Shown here: piece by piece, positions 44,156 to 55,831 of the stretch
Layout: each line of letters opens with the position of its first letter
Position numbering within the stretch: the stretch's first letter is position 1
From: Amoebidium appalachense
Lineage: Eukaryota; Ichthyosporea
Direction of reading: 5' to 3'
DNA: 64,000 bases
Assembly: GCA_963693365.1 (NCBI GenBank)
Contig: CAVNZM010000001.1
Span: 1,798,001 to 1,862,000 of the forward strand
The notes under the pieces: generated by a model
Told to the model about the DNA's origin: nothing
The model's input: the letters and a program-made list of their open reading frames with translations, nothing else
The model's database searches: none
Translations under genes and position numbers: made by a program

Positions 44156-47100
44156 TCAGTCACGAAGACTGAGTGAATCACGGTGTTGCTCGTGGGAGGG
44201 CCCGGGCAGGGGCTTGGTGAAGATGTCAGCCACGTTGTCTTTGCTGGACACGTAGGTGACGACCACATCCCCACTCTTGATGTAGTCCTTCGTGTTGTGG
44301 TAACGGACTGCAATGTGTTTGGTCCGGTGCTTGATGCTGTTGGTGTGCAGGAGGGCAATGGTGGACTGGTTGTCACAGTAGACGGGGGTGGGGTCGGTCA
44401 TCGGGTAGCCGAGTTCACGGAGGAGATCACGGTGCCAGATGACGTTTTGAACAGCAGCATTGATGGCCAGAAGCTCAGCCTCGGTGGTGGATGTTGCCGT
44501 GATGGACTGCAGCTTCGAATACCATGTGATGGGTATGCCCTTGAAGAAGATGACGTATCCGGTGGTTGAACGACGGGTGTTGGGGCAGTTGGCAAAGTCA
44601 GCATCAGAATAACACTCCAGCAAGGGGGTGTTGTCGTCGGAAGCAGACTTGTCGTAGTGAAGGCCGAGGTTGGAAGTGCCGATGAGGTACCGAACTACAC
44701 GGAGTAGACATTCCCATGCAAGTTTGGTGGGGTTGGCACTGAATCTACCGAGGTAGCCGATGGCAAAGGAGATGTCGGGCCGGGAACAACGAGCAACCCA
44801 CAAAAGACGGCCGAGTAGTTCACGGTAGGGAACTTGATGGGGTGAGTCGTTCTCGTTGATGGTGATGACGGTGCCGACGGGAATGGGAGTACTTGGGGTG
44901 AGAGTTAGTTGAAGTTTGAGATGATTAGGATTGAAGCAGCTTGAGGTGACCGGGGGGGGATGACTGGGTGCAGGAAGAGGGAAGAAAGAAGATGTGTGGG
45001 AGAGAGACGTCGTCCACAAGTTGCAGTGAGGAGAGTACGGAGAGAGGGAGGAGACAGACCGTGAGCAGGAGGACTGTCGAAGTACTCATACCAGGCCAGT
45101 GATGCTTGCTTGAGCCCGTAGAGTGCCTTCTTAAGTTTCCAGACCTTGTGTTCGTTGCCGGGGGTGATGAAGCCAGGTGGTGGCTCAATGTAGATGTCTT
45201 CTTGAAGAGGACTGTTGAGGAAGGCAGTTGAGACGTCGAGTTGATGAATCTCATGGTTGCCGTCCACACCGATGGCAAGGAGGGCACGGACGGAGGAGGA
45301 CATCACCACGGGGGAAGAGGTGTCACCGTAGTCAACACCGTAGACTTGAGTGAAGCCCTTTGCAACACCACGAGCTTTGATCTTGGTGTCACCGGCTGAG
45401 TTGAGGACTTTCTCAGTCACAATCCACTTGAACTTGATGATGTTGGCACCAGGGGGGGGATCAACAATGGTGAAGACATCCTTGGTGATGAAGGCTTGGT
45501 ACTCGGAGGTGAGGGCAGCTATGACGGCATCACCGTTGGGACCGTTGCAAAGCTTTTGAATGCCCTTGGGGAGCTGGTCAATGTTGATGGTCGGTGCTAC
45601 GATGCTGACCAGTGCCGTTGGAGTCTTGGTGAGACGTGTAGACCGACGAAGGTTGGGCTTGGGGGGGTCCTTGAGGGGGGTGGTGGCCGGGTAGGTGGTG
45701 GAGGCCGGGATAGGGGCATGGAAGCCAGGAATAGGACCGGTGGTGAGGGGGGCATCGGTGTCCACAGGGCTGCTCGTGGCCGAGTGGAAGGTGGGGGACC
45801 CAGGACGAACCGGAGTCATGTAGCCGGGTTGATGCACAGCAACGGGGGGGGCCGGCAGCAAGGGTTGTTGGCCAGTGGGGGGGGGGCTCGGGGGAGGCAC
45901 GGGTTCAACCGGGGCTGGTTGGTTGTGCCAGGACGGTTGGGAGATGACCACAGACGGAGTTTCATCGTCGTCGTCGGAGGGGGGGTCCAATGTCGGCAGA
46001 TCGGGTTTGGGGGGAACGGAGACCTGATTGGTGCTGCCCGTGAATTTCGACTCGTCGAAGATCACATCACGGCAGATCTTGATTTGGTTGCTGGCAAGGT
46101 CGAGGATCTTGTGTGCCTTGGAGGGTAGGTCCCAGCCGACGTAGGTGCCGACTCTGACGGTTGATGCCAGCTTGTTCCTCTTTGACCGGGGAACATGGAC
46201 ATAGGCAGGGGAGCCGAACACGTGGAGCTGGGAGACGTCGGGTTTGAAGCCGTGGAAGGCCTCGAAGGGAGTGTTGCCGTTGGCAGCAGATGACGGTGTG
46301 ACGTTGATGATGTAGCTTGTATGCTTGAGAGCAGCAACCCACAACTTGGGAGAGAGAGGTTGGTCCTTGTCGGCATGGAGGAAGCAACGGACTGTCTCTT
46401 GCAGTTCTCTCATCTTCCGTTCAACAACACCATTGTGTTGTGGTGTGTCGACGGGGGCAAACTCCATGATGATGCCTTTCTGCTTGCAGTAGGCCTCGGT
46501 GTCCTTGGAGGTGAACTCAGAGCCGGAGTCAAACCGAAGATGGGTGACGATCTCAGGTGTCTGACGTTCGATGGTTTCAACGAGAGACTGAATGTGGCTG
46601 AGGGTTTCACCACGGTTGTAAAGGGGGAACACGGTGGTGTAACCGGTGGCATCACAAACACACACCAGAGCAACCTTGTAGCCTCCGTAGGAAGCACAGG
46701 GAGCTTCGAAGAAGTCCAGGTGCCACTTAGCACCGGGAATGGTGAACTTGGAACGGGTGCCGGGAAAGGGGGCCTTGGTGGTCTTGCCAGACATGCAGCC
46801 GAAGCAGTCACTGTTGTCGGGTGACTTGAGGGAGGGGGGCATGCCGATGACAAGCTCATCCTTGGCCATCCTGGTGACGGTGGAGAGGGCACGGTGGCCG
46901 AGACGGTTGTGCCAAAGGGTGAGGTCGTCGGGTGGTTGAGTCCTTGCTGTGTAGGCTTGGACCCCCGGGTGTTTAGGAGTCTCAATCACATAGTCAGTGA
47001 TGTAGTAGAGACCGTCGAGGGGGGTGAGATCTGTAATAATGTCACCATTACGGCTGTAGAGGAACGACGGGTGGTTGTCTGTATCGTCACAATGACCTAG

Positions 47101-48387
47101 GAGGCCGGCAGCTGATGCCATGGAGGTAGACACGAGGAAAGACGGTGCCTCGGGTACGTAGTAAGCATTGATGCTGCACGGTGTTGGGTGGCCGTTGTAG
47201 TGCAGTGTCATGTTGATGATGCCACGTTGTTTGGCATTGACTGTGCCGAGGCCGTGAATGGGGGTGGGAGGACACGGGGTAAGGGAGGAGAAATACTCCT
47301 TGATGGGGCAGATGTGTGCATTACAAGCACTGTCCCAGACGGGGTCGTTACTGTCAGGTGTGCCGGTGGAGGAGATGAGTGCAAATTTCACACTCTTGTC
47401 ACCTTTCTCCTGCTTGGCACGACGAGCAACTGTGCAGCCAGGCTCCGGGCATGCTGTGATGTGGTGGGGCTCATGGCAGTAGGAACACTTCACACTGTTG
47501 GTGTTGTGCTGTCGGTTACGGTTGTCCCTGTTACCACGGTGGTAAGGGGAAGTTGAACGGGGGCCGGGTGACTTGGAGGGAGGACGAGGATCACGGGAAC
47601 GGGACGGGGAACGGTGAGGTGTATGCTCACGTCGAGGAATACGGTTACGGAGGTCACCGGGGGGAAGCACTCTGCTCTGGAGTGCACGGAGGGGACGGTT
47701 GTTGACGGTTGCACCTGTGCCTGCGTCGATGAGGCCGGCACGGATTTCAGCTCCTCGGATGTCACTGATGAGCATGTTGAAGGACGGGTAGGCCTTGTTG
47801 TTCATCCAGTAGTCGGAGCAGAGACGTTCAATGTCGGGGCAGACCAGGGCTGTGTTCTTCCGGATGTGGAGGAAGAACTTACGTACGACATCCTTGTGCT
47901 GGACGGGTTCGTCGAGGCAGGCAAGTGTCGTAGCCAGACGTTGGAGACGGGTGAGGTATGCTGTGACGTTGGGGTAGTCTCGTAGTTCAAGCTCCTCGAA
48001 GGTGACTTGAATCTGGGTGACTCGGGCCTCCTTCTCTGCTACATACGCCATACGTAGGTTGTGGAAGACTTCACCACCGTGGACACCGTCTTGCATCCGG
48101 CCGGAGTCGTAGAGCTCGGTCGGGTGGACGGACTGGTTGAGGATCTGGTCGAGGACGTCGGAAGCTTTCTTGTAGGAGTCCTTGGTGGTGTAGCCTAGCC
48201 ACTGGTTGGCTTCAGCGCCGTCAACCCACTGTGGCCTCTTGATAGCGTCAACGAATTTCTCGGCAATGGTGGTTCTAATGAACCGGTGAATGAGTGGCTC
48301 CCACTCGAAATAATTAAGACGTTTCTCGTCTCGTTTCTCGGACGGATTCCATATTGGAAGGTTGATATACGACGGTTTGTCAGTCAT
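44156..48387 (-). pseudogene. Copia family 2 gag-pol polyprotein (E5), RT core collapsed
   Basis: ATG at 48387 (MTDKPSYINLPIWNPSEKRD). The gag knuckle is CSYCHEPHHITAC, with 3 instead of 4 residues before the last Cys. The protease site reads WDSACNAHICP, with Ala where copia-type proteases have Gly. Integrase has HNRLGH...CFGC, WHLDFFEAP, FDSGSEF and NGVVERKMR. RT is clear up to QASLAWYEYFD (about 45085); then about 180 nt stand in place of about 300 in family 1, with only a trace of the catalytic box, before RNase H (DADFAN, TEAELLA, CDNQST) in another frame to 44156. Family and order are certain; this copy could not make an active RT as written. Confidence 0.9.
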
Positions 48388-48463
48388 GATTGAAGCAGTA
48401 AGACTGAGAGATTTTCGCGGTTGTAGCGAGATTGTGTGTTAGCGTGCAAAGGGGCCGTAAACC

Positions 48464-49139
48464 TGTTATTTTGTGTGGGTAAACGGAGAAGCAGAGAGCA
48501 CAGATGGGTGTTATGTAAAACACAACACAAAGACACACGGGAAAAACACAACCGGAGAGGAGGAACGATTTCTGGAACCATAGGAAGTGAATACGACTGC
48601 TTATGATTTATTTCAAGATGAGGTCCCTTTTATACTTGGGAATGTGAAACGATAAACCAATCAAAAGAATGAAAACTATGAGTGTAAAATATATCGAATA
48701 AAATGTCTGTCGACATTTAGAATATAAAACTCAATCCTCTAATGAAAGAAACTTCTAATAAAAACACGGAAACATTTAATAAAATGAAACCACTTATGTA
48801 ACTATTAATTCATAACATATATTTATACATGTTCTTATCATAACACGCTAAATATAATTATTCCTAATAGTTGAAGAACATAGCACAATGCTACGTCGTG
48901 GGAAAGGAATGAGAAAGGAATAAGTATATATGGGAAAAACAAACGAAATATTGATGAAATAAATTTGACGCAAACGACAAACGTGTGCGCGACAAAGCGA
49001 TACGACACAGACTAAGATTCGTGTACACGGAAACGGAAAAGAAAGAAAGAAATGAAGAAAGGAAAAGGAAACAAACTACAACAACTAATAAATAAATACC
49101 AAACTCAACTTCTAAGTCTGCGAGAATAAGAAGATGACA
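48464..49139 (-). repeat. Copia family 2 5' LTR of E5, outer part damaged
   Basis: Matches 42913-43620; clean to about 48910, then short deletions reduce it to 676 bp. The primer site on the sense strand reads GGTTTACGGCCCC. Confidence 0.9.
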
Positions 49140-49504
49140 AAAAGAAGAAAAAAAAAAAAAAAAAAAAAATAACAAAAAAAACACTAAACACACCATAAAA
49201 ATAATCACCAAACAGAACAATTCTTAACCATTAAAAGTGTGAATTGTGACAGACTACGGAGTGCGCTGTAAGTGCATGACCAATAAAATTAAGGAAGCAG
49301 CGTTCCAAATCGAGCGAACTGTAAAATGTTAAAATAAAGTATTGGGAGAAAGCAGAGAAAGTGGGAGGGAAAACACCAAGAAAAAAAAAAAAGGGAGGAA
49401 AGAAAAGTAGAAGATAGAAAAAACCAGCCAAGAAAAGAAAGAAATAAGAAAACAGACCGGGGGAGGAAAATAGGAAACCAAAAAAAAAAGAAGAGAAAAA
49501 GAAA
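49140..49504. other. A-rich stretch, nothing recognised
   Basis: Long A runs and A/G-rich words with little other structure. It sits where the inner half of the E4 3' LTR should be. Confidence 0.5.
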
Positions 49505-49790
49505 AAAAGAAAAGAGAGAAAGAAAAGAAAATAAGGAAGGAGAAAGAGGAAGGAAAAGAGAGGAAAAGAAGCAAAGCATAATAAACAGAGATATTTAGTA
49601 CACCGAAGTACACGTCTCCCCCTGAGTGGGTGGATCCGTGTACACACATATAAATATCTAATCGATATTACACACAGAAAAGCCGAAAAAAAGTAAAAGC
49701 AATGGAGACGATGCTACACTACATAATAGGAGGGGCAGCAAGGAAAAAACACAACGAGAAGACCCAAGTACACGACAACATCCCCACTAA
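49505..49790 (-). repeat. Partial, damaged 3' LTR of E4
   Basis: Words such as TCTCCCCCTGAGTGGGTGG and TGTACACACATATAAATAT match the 1A LTR, but many short pieces are missing; it ends near ACACGACAACA before TCCCCACT at 49790. Confidence 0.75.
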
Positions 49791-49920
49791 GACGAAGGGA
49801 CACCCCACGAATAAGAAACTCCCAGAGAAAGAGGAAAAAATAAAGGTCTCCGGGGGGGGGGGGGGGGGGGGGAGTATCGTGTATAGTGGTAAATGGAACC
49901 AGTGAAAAAGAAGGGTAAGG

Positions 49921-51590
49921 TCAAACATATAAAACCCTAAGTGGGCAACCCAAAAGGCAAAAATATAAAAAAGTAAGTAGTAAAGCACAGGGGAACGAAC
50001 AGTCGGACCAGTTGTCCGAGTGGTGGCGGGGTGGAGAAGGATATCGTCGGCAAGCAGCTAAAGGGGGTGGCAAGCCGGGCACGGACGCCACCGGGGATAG
50101 GCCGGGGTTGTGCGAACCGACCAGGAACCGAGCAGGCGGGACGGTGCACCGTGCCACCCAGAGGAGACGGCCGAGTAACTCACGGTAGGGCACGGTGAAC
50201 GGTTGGGGGGGCAGTCAGCCAGGGAGACGGTGGTGCCTGCAGGGATGGGGGTAGATGGACTTGGCATGGGAGTGAACCAGATGTAAGACCTCTGTGCATG
50301 TGGAGGTGATGGGGGGTGATTAAAATCAACACCGAGCATACGGTCAAATGGACTCATACGACAGCTGGCCATCTTGCTGATGTGGGCAGCCAGGTCACTG
50401 GCAGCAGTAGAACCCCGGGTGTTGGTGATGGGGAGGGGTAGTTACCAGCCCGAACCACATCGTTGTTGGGGAAGAACCGGAGGTAGATGCACGGGTCGGT
50501 CTTAGTACGGGTCAGGCCATGGGCAAGAAGAATGCCGTCGAGGAAGTCGTACCAAGCCTTGGAGGCTTGCTTGAGGCCGTACAGGGCTTTCTTGAGTCTC
50601 CAGACCTTGCCAAGTGTGGCCATGGTGATGAATCCCGGGGGTTGTTTCATGTAGATGGTCTCGGTGAGTGGGCTGTTGAGAAAGGCCGTAGACACCGAGT
50701 TGATGGATGTCATGACCTTCAACAACGGCCAGAGCTAGGATGGCACGGAGAGCAGCCGGACGGAGACAGGGCTCTCAATCAACTCATAGTCAACACCATT
50801 CTGACTGAAGCCTGAGCAACACCACGTGCCTTGATCTTGGTGTCACCAGCCGATGAACCGGAACAACCACTTGAAGCCGACGAGTAGCACCAGGGGAGGC
50901 AAAGCAAAGATCGACAACGAACCAGCAGTCAGCGACACCTGGTCACCATTGGGTCCGAACCAGTTGACGGACAAGTTTGGGTAGGGTCGAGTGATGGGGG
51001 GACCGGGGGGACGGGAGGGTGGTGGTGCGAAGCCAACCTTGCCCTGTAGACGGGCAGCGGCAGGAACCGGGGGTGAGAGGGGGGGGAAGAGGGAAGGGGG
51101 CTCCGGGCTGGACGGGGCCGGGGAGGTCGGGGAGCCGGGCGGAGGGTGAGAGGAGGCAGGCGGAGGGGGGGGGGGGGGGGGGGGGAGGGGGCCACGACAA
51201 ACACATAGTAATTGGGGGGGATGATTGGGGGGAGAGATGGGGGGAGGGGGGGGGGAAGATGAGGGCGGGAAAGAACTAGGGGGATAGGAGAGCCAGCCAA
51301 GTTGGGAGGGAGGGAGGAGGAGGCGGACCTGGAGGAACCGCATCGCAAGCCGTTCAGTTGAGGGCAGTCCACCGGAGCATACTGGCCTTGATGCCCTGGG
51401 AGAGGCAAAAAGCACGGGTAGCCTTGGAGGTAACTCAGAGCCGGAGTCAAGGTAGACACCAATTTGGAGGGGGCAGGGGGCAGAGTTGTTGACGAGAATA
51501 GGGTGGGTACGTCGGCCAGGTAGATGACGACAGAGGCACGGCAGACAGTGACGGAGCAACCTTGGAACCTCCGTATGAGGTTGTGGTAGG
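49921..51590 (-). pseudogene. Copia family 1 integrase end, linker and RT, heavily deleted (E4)
   Basis: Recognisable RT stretches (STAFLNSPLTETIYMKQPPG, KALYGLKQASKAWYDFL) lie at 50700-50460. The YVDD codons are lost (sense strand jumps from GGTAACTAC to CCCCTCCCC near 50443), and RNase H breaks off after LLGRLLWVARC near 50145. The run at the RT/RNase H border has 7 Gs (50205-50211). Confidence 0.85.
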
Positions 51591-53345
51591 CTCAAAAAAA
51601 TCCCAATGCCATTCATGACCGGGGATGTTGGAGTGAGGACGGTCACCCTTGAACGGAGCTATGGTGGTTTTACCCATAATGCAGCCATGACAATCAGGAA
51701 CATCACAGTCGAGGACAGAGGAGGGGAGACCAATAACAAGGTCGTGTTTCACCATGTCCTTGATGCTGGTCATAGCACGGTGCCCCAGACGATGGTGCCA
51801 GATGGATGGGTTAACACTGGTAGTGGCAGCCAGAGCCACAGGACGAGTGGGTGGTTGAATGGTGTAGTCCTTGAAGTAATACAGACCGTTGTGTAGACGG
51901 AGGTTGACGAGATGACGGCCGGTGAGTCGGTCGAAGAGGAATGACGGAGTGGAGGCATCGTTCAAATCACCCTTGATGTATTCGGCAGCAGCTTGGGATG
52001 TTGAAATGAGGAAGGCTTGGCCAGACGGGGTGTAGTAGGCTTCAATGGTAAGGGTGGCAGTGCCATGGTCGGTGGTGGTGTTGATGACGATATGGCCGGT
52101 GTGAGTGGCCAAGACGGGGGTGCCATTGAAGGCAGCAACGGGAGTCGGTGTCGGAAGGGGAGTGAGGTCATGGAAGAACTCACGGGTGGGGCAGACAGTC
52201 ATGTTGCACCCGGAATCCCAGGCAGGGTCGGAGGACACGGGGACGGAGCTAGCATTGTATGCCGAGAAAGCAAAGGAGACAGATTTCTCACTGCCTTGAC
52301 GGGAACGGTTGTGTCTGGACATACGGCATTTCGGCTCAGGGCAATCGATGATCGTGTGATCAGGCTCGTGGCAGTAGGAGCATTCTTTCACGGGCGGGGT
52401 GTTAGAACGAGCCGGGGAATCAGAACGACGGGAACCCGAGAAACGGGAACGACTGGGGGAACGAGACGTGGACCGGAAGGCAGGCCGGTGGGGGGAACGG
52501 GATCGGGTGTGCTGACGGGAGAGACGAGTTCGGAGGTCCGTGCCAGGGGTACGGTCAAGGCGGTTGCGTAAGTCACGGCGAGGAAGATCACGGGGGGGAG
52601 CACTGGCATTTAATGCCATGCTGGACTTGGAGGCACGGTGGGCACGGTTGCTCCGGAGTTGCATCTTGAGGTCTTGACGTAACTCGATGCCCTTGACGTG
52701 GTTGTGGAGGGACTCGAAGTCGGGGAATAGCTTATCACCGAAGTGATAGTCTTCGATAAGACGGTTGAACTCAGGGGTGAGGTCGTCTCTGGTGGTGAGT
52801 TCATTGAAGAACTTCTCAGCTAGACGAGTGAAGTGAATGGACTCATCTTGGAGGGACTGGAGCTGGTTCACGATGGTCTGCAGACGACTCAGGTAGGTGG
52901 TGAATGATTCACCGGGCTGAAGGGCACAGGCATCCCACTGACGGTGAAGGATGCGGATCTGATCGGGTTTGCCTTGGAGGTAGTGTTGACGGAATTTCCA
53001 CATGGCCCGTTCAGGGTCCATGCCAATACGGTACTGGGCAACGGTGGTGAGGACGGAAGGGTCGATGTTCTGTATCATATGGAGCAGGAGGCAATTGCGG
53101 GCCTCCTTGAGTTCCGCGGTAGTGCCGTAGCCATAGAAGGGGGGTTCACCGTCAACCGCGACGGTGGTAGGGGGGACGTAGTTGTCAGCAAGTACAACAT
53201 CCACGAGTCGGACACCTTTAGTGCCGGTCATCATGCCGAGAAAAATGATTTCCCATTGAAAATAGGTGGTTTTGCTATCGGGACCAGTCTTCCCTTCACC
53301 TTTCCACATGGTGATTTTGTTTACGCCAGTTTTGTTTGGATCCAT
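51447..53345 (-). pseudogene. Copia family 1A gag, protease and integrase (E4)
   Basis: ATG at 53345 (MDPNKTGVNK). Gag, CCHC knuckle, WDSGCNMTVCP protease and the first integrase Asp (WHWDFFEP) are intact. The frame turns to nonsense after TSYGGSKVA near 51545, where the damaged patch begins. Differences from E7 include RTPGTD for RTSGTD and APFKGD for APFRGD, so this is a separate copy. Confidence 0.9.
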
Positions 53346-53407
53346 GATTGAAAAACGAGCGCTAGTTCTAGATGTGTGTAGGGAGCGTGCAAAAGGGCTG
53401 CATAACC

Positions 53408-54336
53408 TGTTAAATTGTATAAGTATTTGGGATGTAAGCAGAGACACAGTGGTGCAGTGTGAAAACACCACAGACACACACAACAACAAAACACGGAACG
53501 ATCGGAGCAGTGTACACAACAGACATCAATGTTTAGACACGACTGAACTGAATTTATTCTGATCTTCGAATAAATACCTGAAATTCCTCTAAGTCCAATC
53601 CATACATGATTTCCGACCAGTCGGAAATCAGATCTATCTCTAATAGAAACCAATCACTAAGAACTAATTGCTTTCAGAGAGATCCGGTACGCGGAGACGC
53701 ACACGATAGGACACAGACACTAGTTAAGGTCAACTCGTGTCATCATCAAGGAAGTTCTAACCTATGACATACTGCAAAGACTCAGACATATCACACTTAA
53801 CCTTGATGATTGGTTAAAGCCCGGCAACACATGAAAACTAAAGTGAATTAATGAAGTCTAAACACACATGCTATTCTAAGTGTAGCCTAAGTGTGTTACC
53901 GTCCAATGAACACGTATTAAGTAACACAAATCTACCTAACATATATTAGTAGAAAAGAAATACGATTATACACATGAGGACAAAGAGAGAAAGAAAGAGA
54001 AAATAAGGAAGGAGAAAGAGGAAAGGAAAAGAGAGCACAGATCAACAAACAAGATAGCAATATCATAACTATAACCAGAGATATTTATGTACACACGAAC
54101 ATGTACACGTCTCCCCCTGAGTGGGTGGATCCGTGTACACACATATAAATATTCTAATCGATATTACAACACACGATTAAAGCCGATACAAGACGATTAC
54201 AAGTATACAAGCATATCGGAGATCGATGCTACACTTTACGTAATAGGAGTGTAGCTTTTACACTAAGCATATGAACTGAAACATAACACAAACTGAGAAG
54301 ATCTTACCATATATGTAAATACTACGTATTACAACA
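53408..54336 (-). repeat. Copia 1A 5' LTR of E4
   Basis: 929 bp, TGTTAAATTG to TATTACAACA. Its left end resembles 1B (AAATTGTATAAG) and the rest 1A, so it may be a mosaic of the two subfamilies. Confidence 0.93.
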
Positions 54337-54624
54337 ATAAAAGGCGGCAGTATCAGCCAGACCCCCCACCAGCCAGACGCCCCCCCCCCCCCCCGCCCCG
54401 GGCGCCCCACCGGGGGAGCCGGCGCGCCGGGGCCGCGACTCCCCAACATCGCTCGCCACAGAGGAAGCCTCCCCCGCCGCCTCCCGGCGGCGCCCCCGTG
54501 GCCGGATCGACGTATCAGACCCTCTCAGAGCCCCTCTGTAAGCTCCGCCCTATAGGTGAGCGCCCCCCGCTATCCCCCCCCAATCTGTTTCTACTCTGCC
54601 CCCTCCCAGCCCCCCCCCCCCCCC
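54337..54624. other. GC-rich stretch, nothing recognised
   Basis: Very GC-rich with C runs at 54381-54394 and 54610-54624. No reading frame with a known motif. Confidence 0.5.
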
Positions 54625-54841
54625 TGTCGGTCCCTTGACTATTATATCTGTTTTCCCATGAATAATTCTGCAAGCTGCACGTGCACATATGTTTAACTTC
54701 TTGCTCATGCGCACAAGACTGGGGGGAGACATGCATACTGGCCTACCTAAGATCAGACACAGTGGTATATATACATGTACACGTGTGCGTATATCTCAAC
54801 CTGTGTACATCCATACTAGATATCCGGTATAATATACCACA
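54625..54841 (-). repeat. 217 bp LTR of the gypsy relic, left copy
   Basis: TGTCGGTCCC to AATATACCACA; matches 62749-62967 with a 2 bp length difference near the start (TCCCTTGAC against TCCCATGTGAC). Confidence 0.88.
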
Positions 54842-54844
54842 CGC

Positions 54845-55769
54845 TGTTGTAATACGTAGTATTTACATATGGTAAGATCTTCTCAGTTTGTGTTATGTTT
54901 CAGTTCATATGCTTAGTGTAAATGCCACACTCCTATTATGTAAAGTGTAGCATCGATCTCCGATATGCTTGTATACTTGTAATCGTGTTGTATCGGCTTT
55001 AATCGTGTATTGTAATATCGATTAGAATATTTATATGTGTGTACACGGATCCACCCACTCAGGGAGAGACGTGTACATGTTCGTGTGTACATAAATATCT
55101 CTGGTTATAGTTATGCTATTACTATCTTGTTTGTTGATCTGTGCTCTCTTTTCCTTCCTCTTTCTCCTTCCTTATTTTCTTTTCTTTCTCTCCTTGTCTT
55201 CATGTGTATAATCGTATTTCTTTTCTACTAATATATGTTAGGTAGATTTGTGTTACTTAATACGTGTTCATTGGACGGTAACACACTTAGGCTACACTTA
55301 GAATAGCATGTGTGTTTAGACTTCATTAATTCACTTTAGTTTTCATGTGTTGCCGGGCTTTAACCAATCATCAAGGTTAAGTGTGATATGTCTGAGTCTT
55401 TGCAGTATGTCATAGGTTAGAACTTCCTTGATGATGACACGAGTTGATCCTAACTAGTGTCTGTGTCCTATCGTGTACGCCTCCGCGTACCGGATCTCTC
55501 TGAAAGCAATTGGTTCTTAGTGATTGGTTTCTATTAGAGATGGATCTGATTTCCGACTGGTCGGAAATCATGTATGGATTGGACTTAGAGGAATTTCAGG
55601 TATTTATTCGAAGATCAGAATAAATTCAGTTCAGTCGTGTCTAAACATTGATGTCTGTTGTGTACACTGCTCCGATCGTTCCGTGTTTTGTTGTTGTGTG
55701 TGTCTGTGGTGTTTTCACACTGCACCACTGTGTCTCTGCTTACATCCCAAATACTTATAGAAATTAACA
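54845..55769 (+). repeat. Copia 1A 5' LTR of E7
   Basis: 925 bp, TGTTGTAATACG to AAATTAACA. AATAAA at 55619-55624 is a likely poly(A) signal, so the R region should end shortly after it. Confidence 0.96.
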
Positions 55770-55831
55770 GGTTATGCAGCCCTTTTGTACGCTCCCTACA
55801 CACATCTAGAACTCGCGCTCGTTTTTCAATC

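Larger units (their letters stand above)
42913..49139 (-). mobile_element. Copia family 2 full-length copy E5
   Basis: 3' LTR 42913-43620, gag-pol 48387-44156, 5' LTR 48464-49139. The flanks are GTAAC (42908-42912) and AAAAA (49140-49144), so no TSD is seen; the right flank lies in a damaged patch. Confidence 0.92.
49505..54336 (-). mobile_element. Copia family 1A copy E4, left half damaged
   Basis: 5' LTR 53408-54336, gag to integrase from 53345 down to about 51590 in good order, then damaged integrase end, linker and RT to about 49980, damaged 3' untranslated region and part of the 3' LTR (about 49790-49505). RNase H is almost entirely missing. Confidence 0.85.

Noticed and set aside
42908-49144. 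A TSD for copia copy E5
   Set aside because: GTAAC on the left and AAAAA on the right do not match; the right flank is in a damaged patch, so none is claimed.
55652-55831. Open frame from the LTR through the primer site into gag, suggesting a hydrophobic leader peptide
   Set aside because: The frame has no ATG (it opens at a TTG) and starts after the poly(A) signal region; the first ATG is the gag start at 55832.
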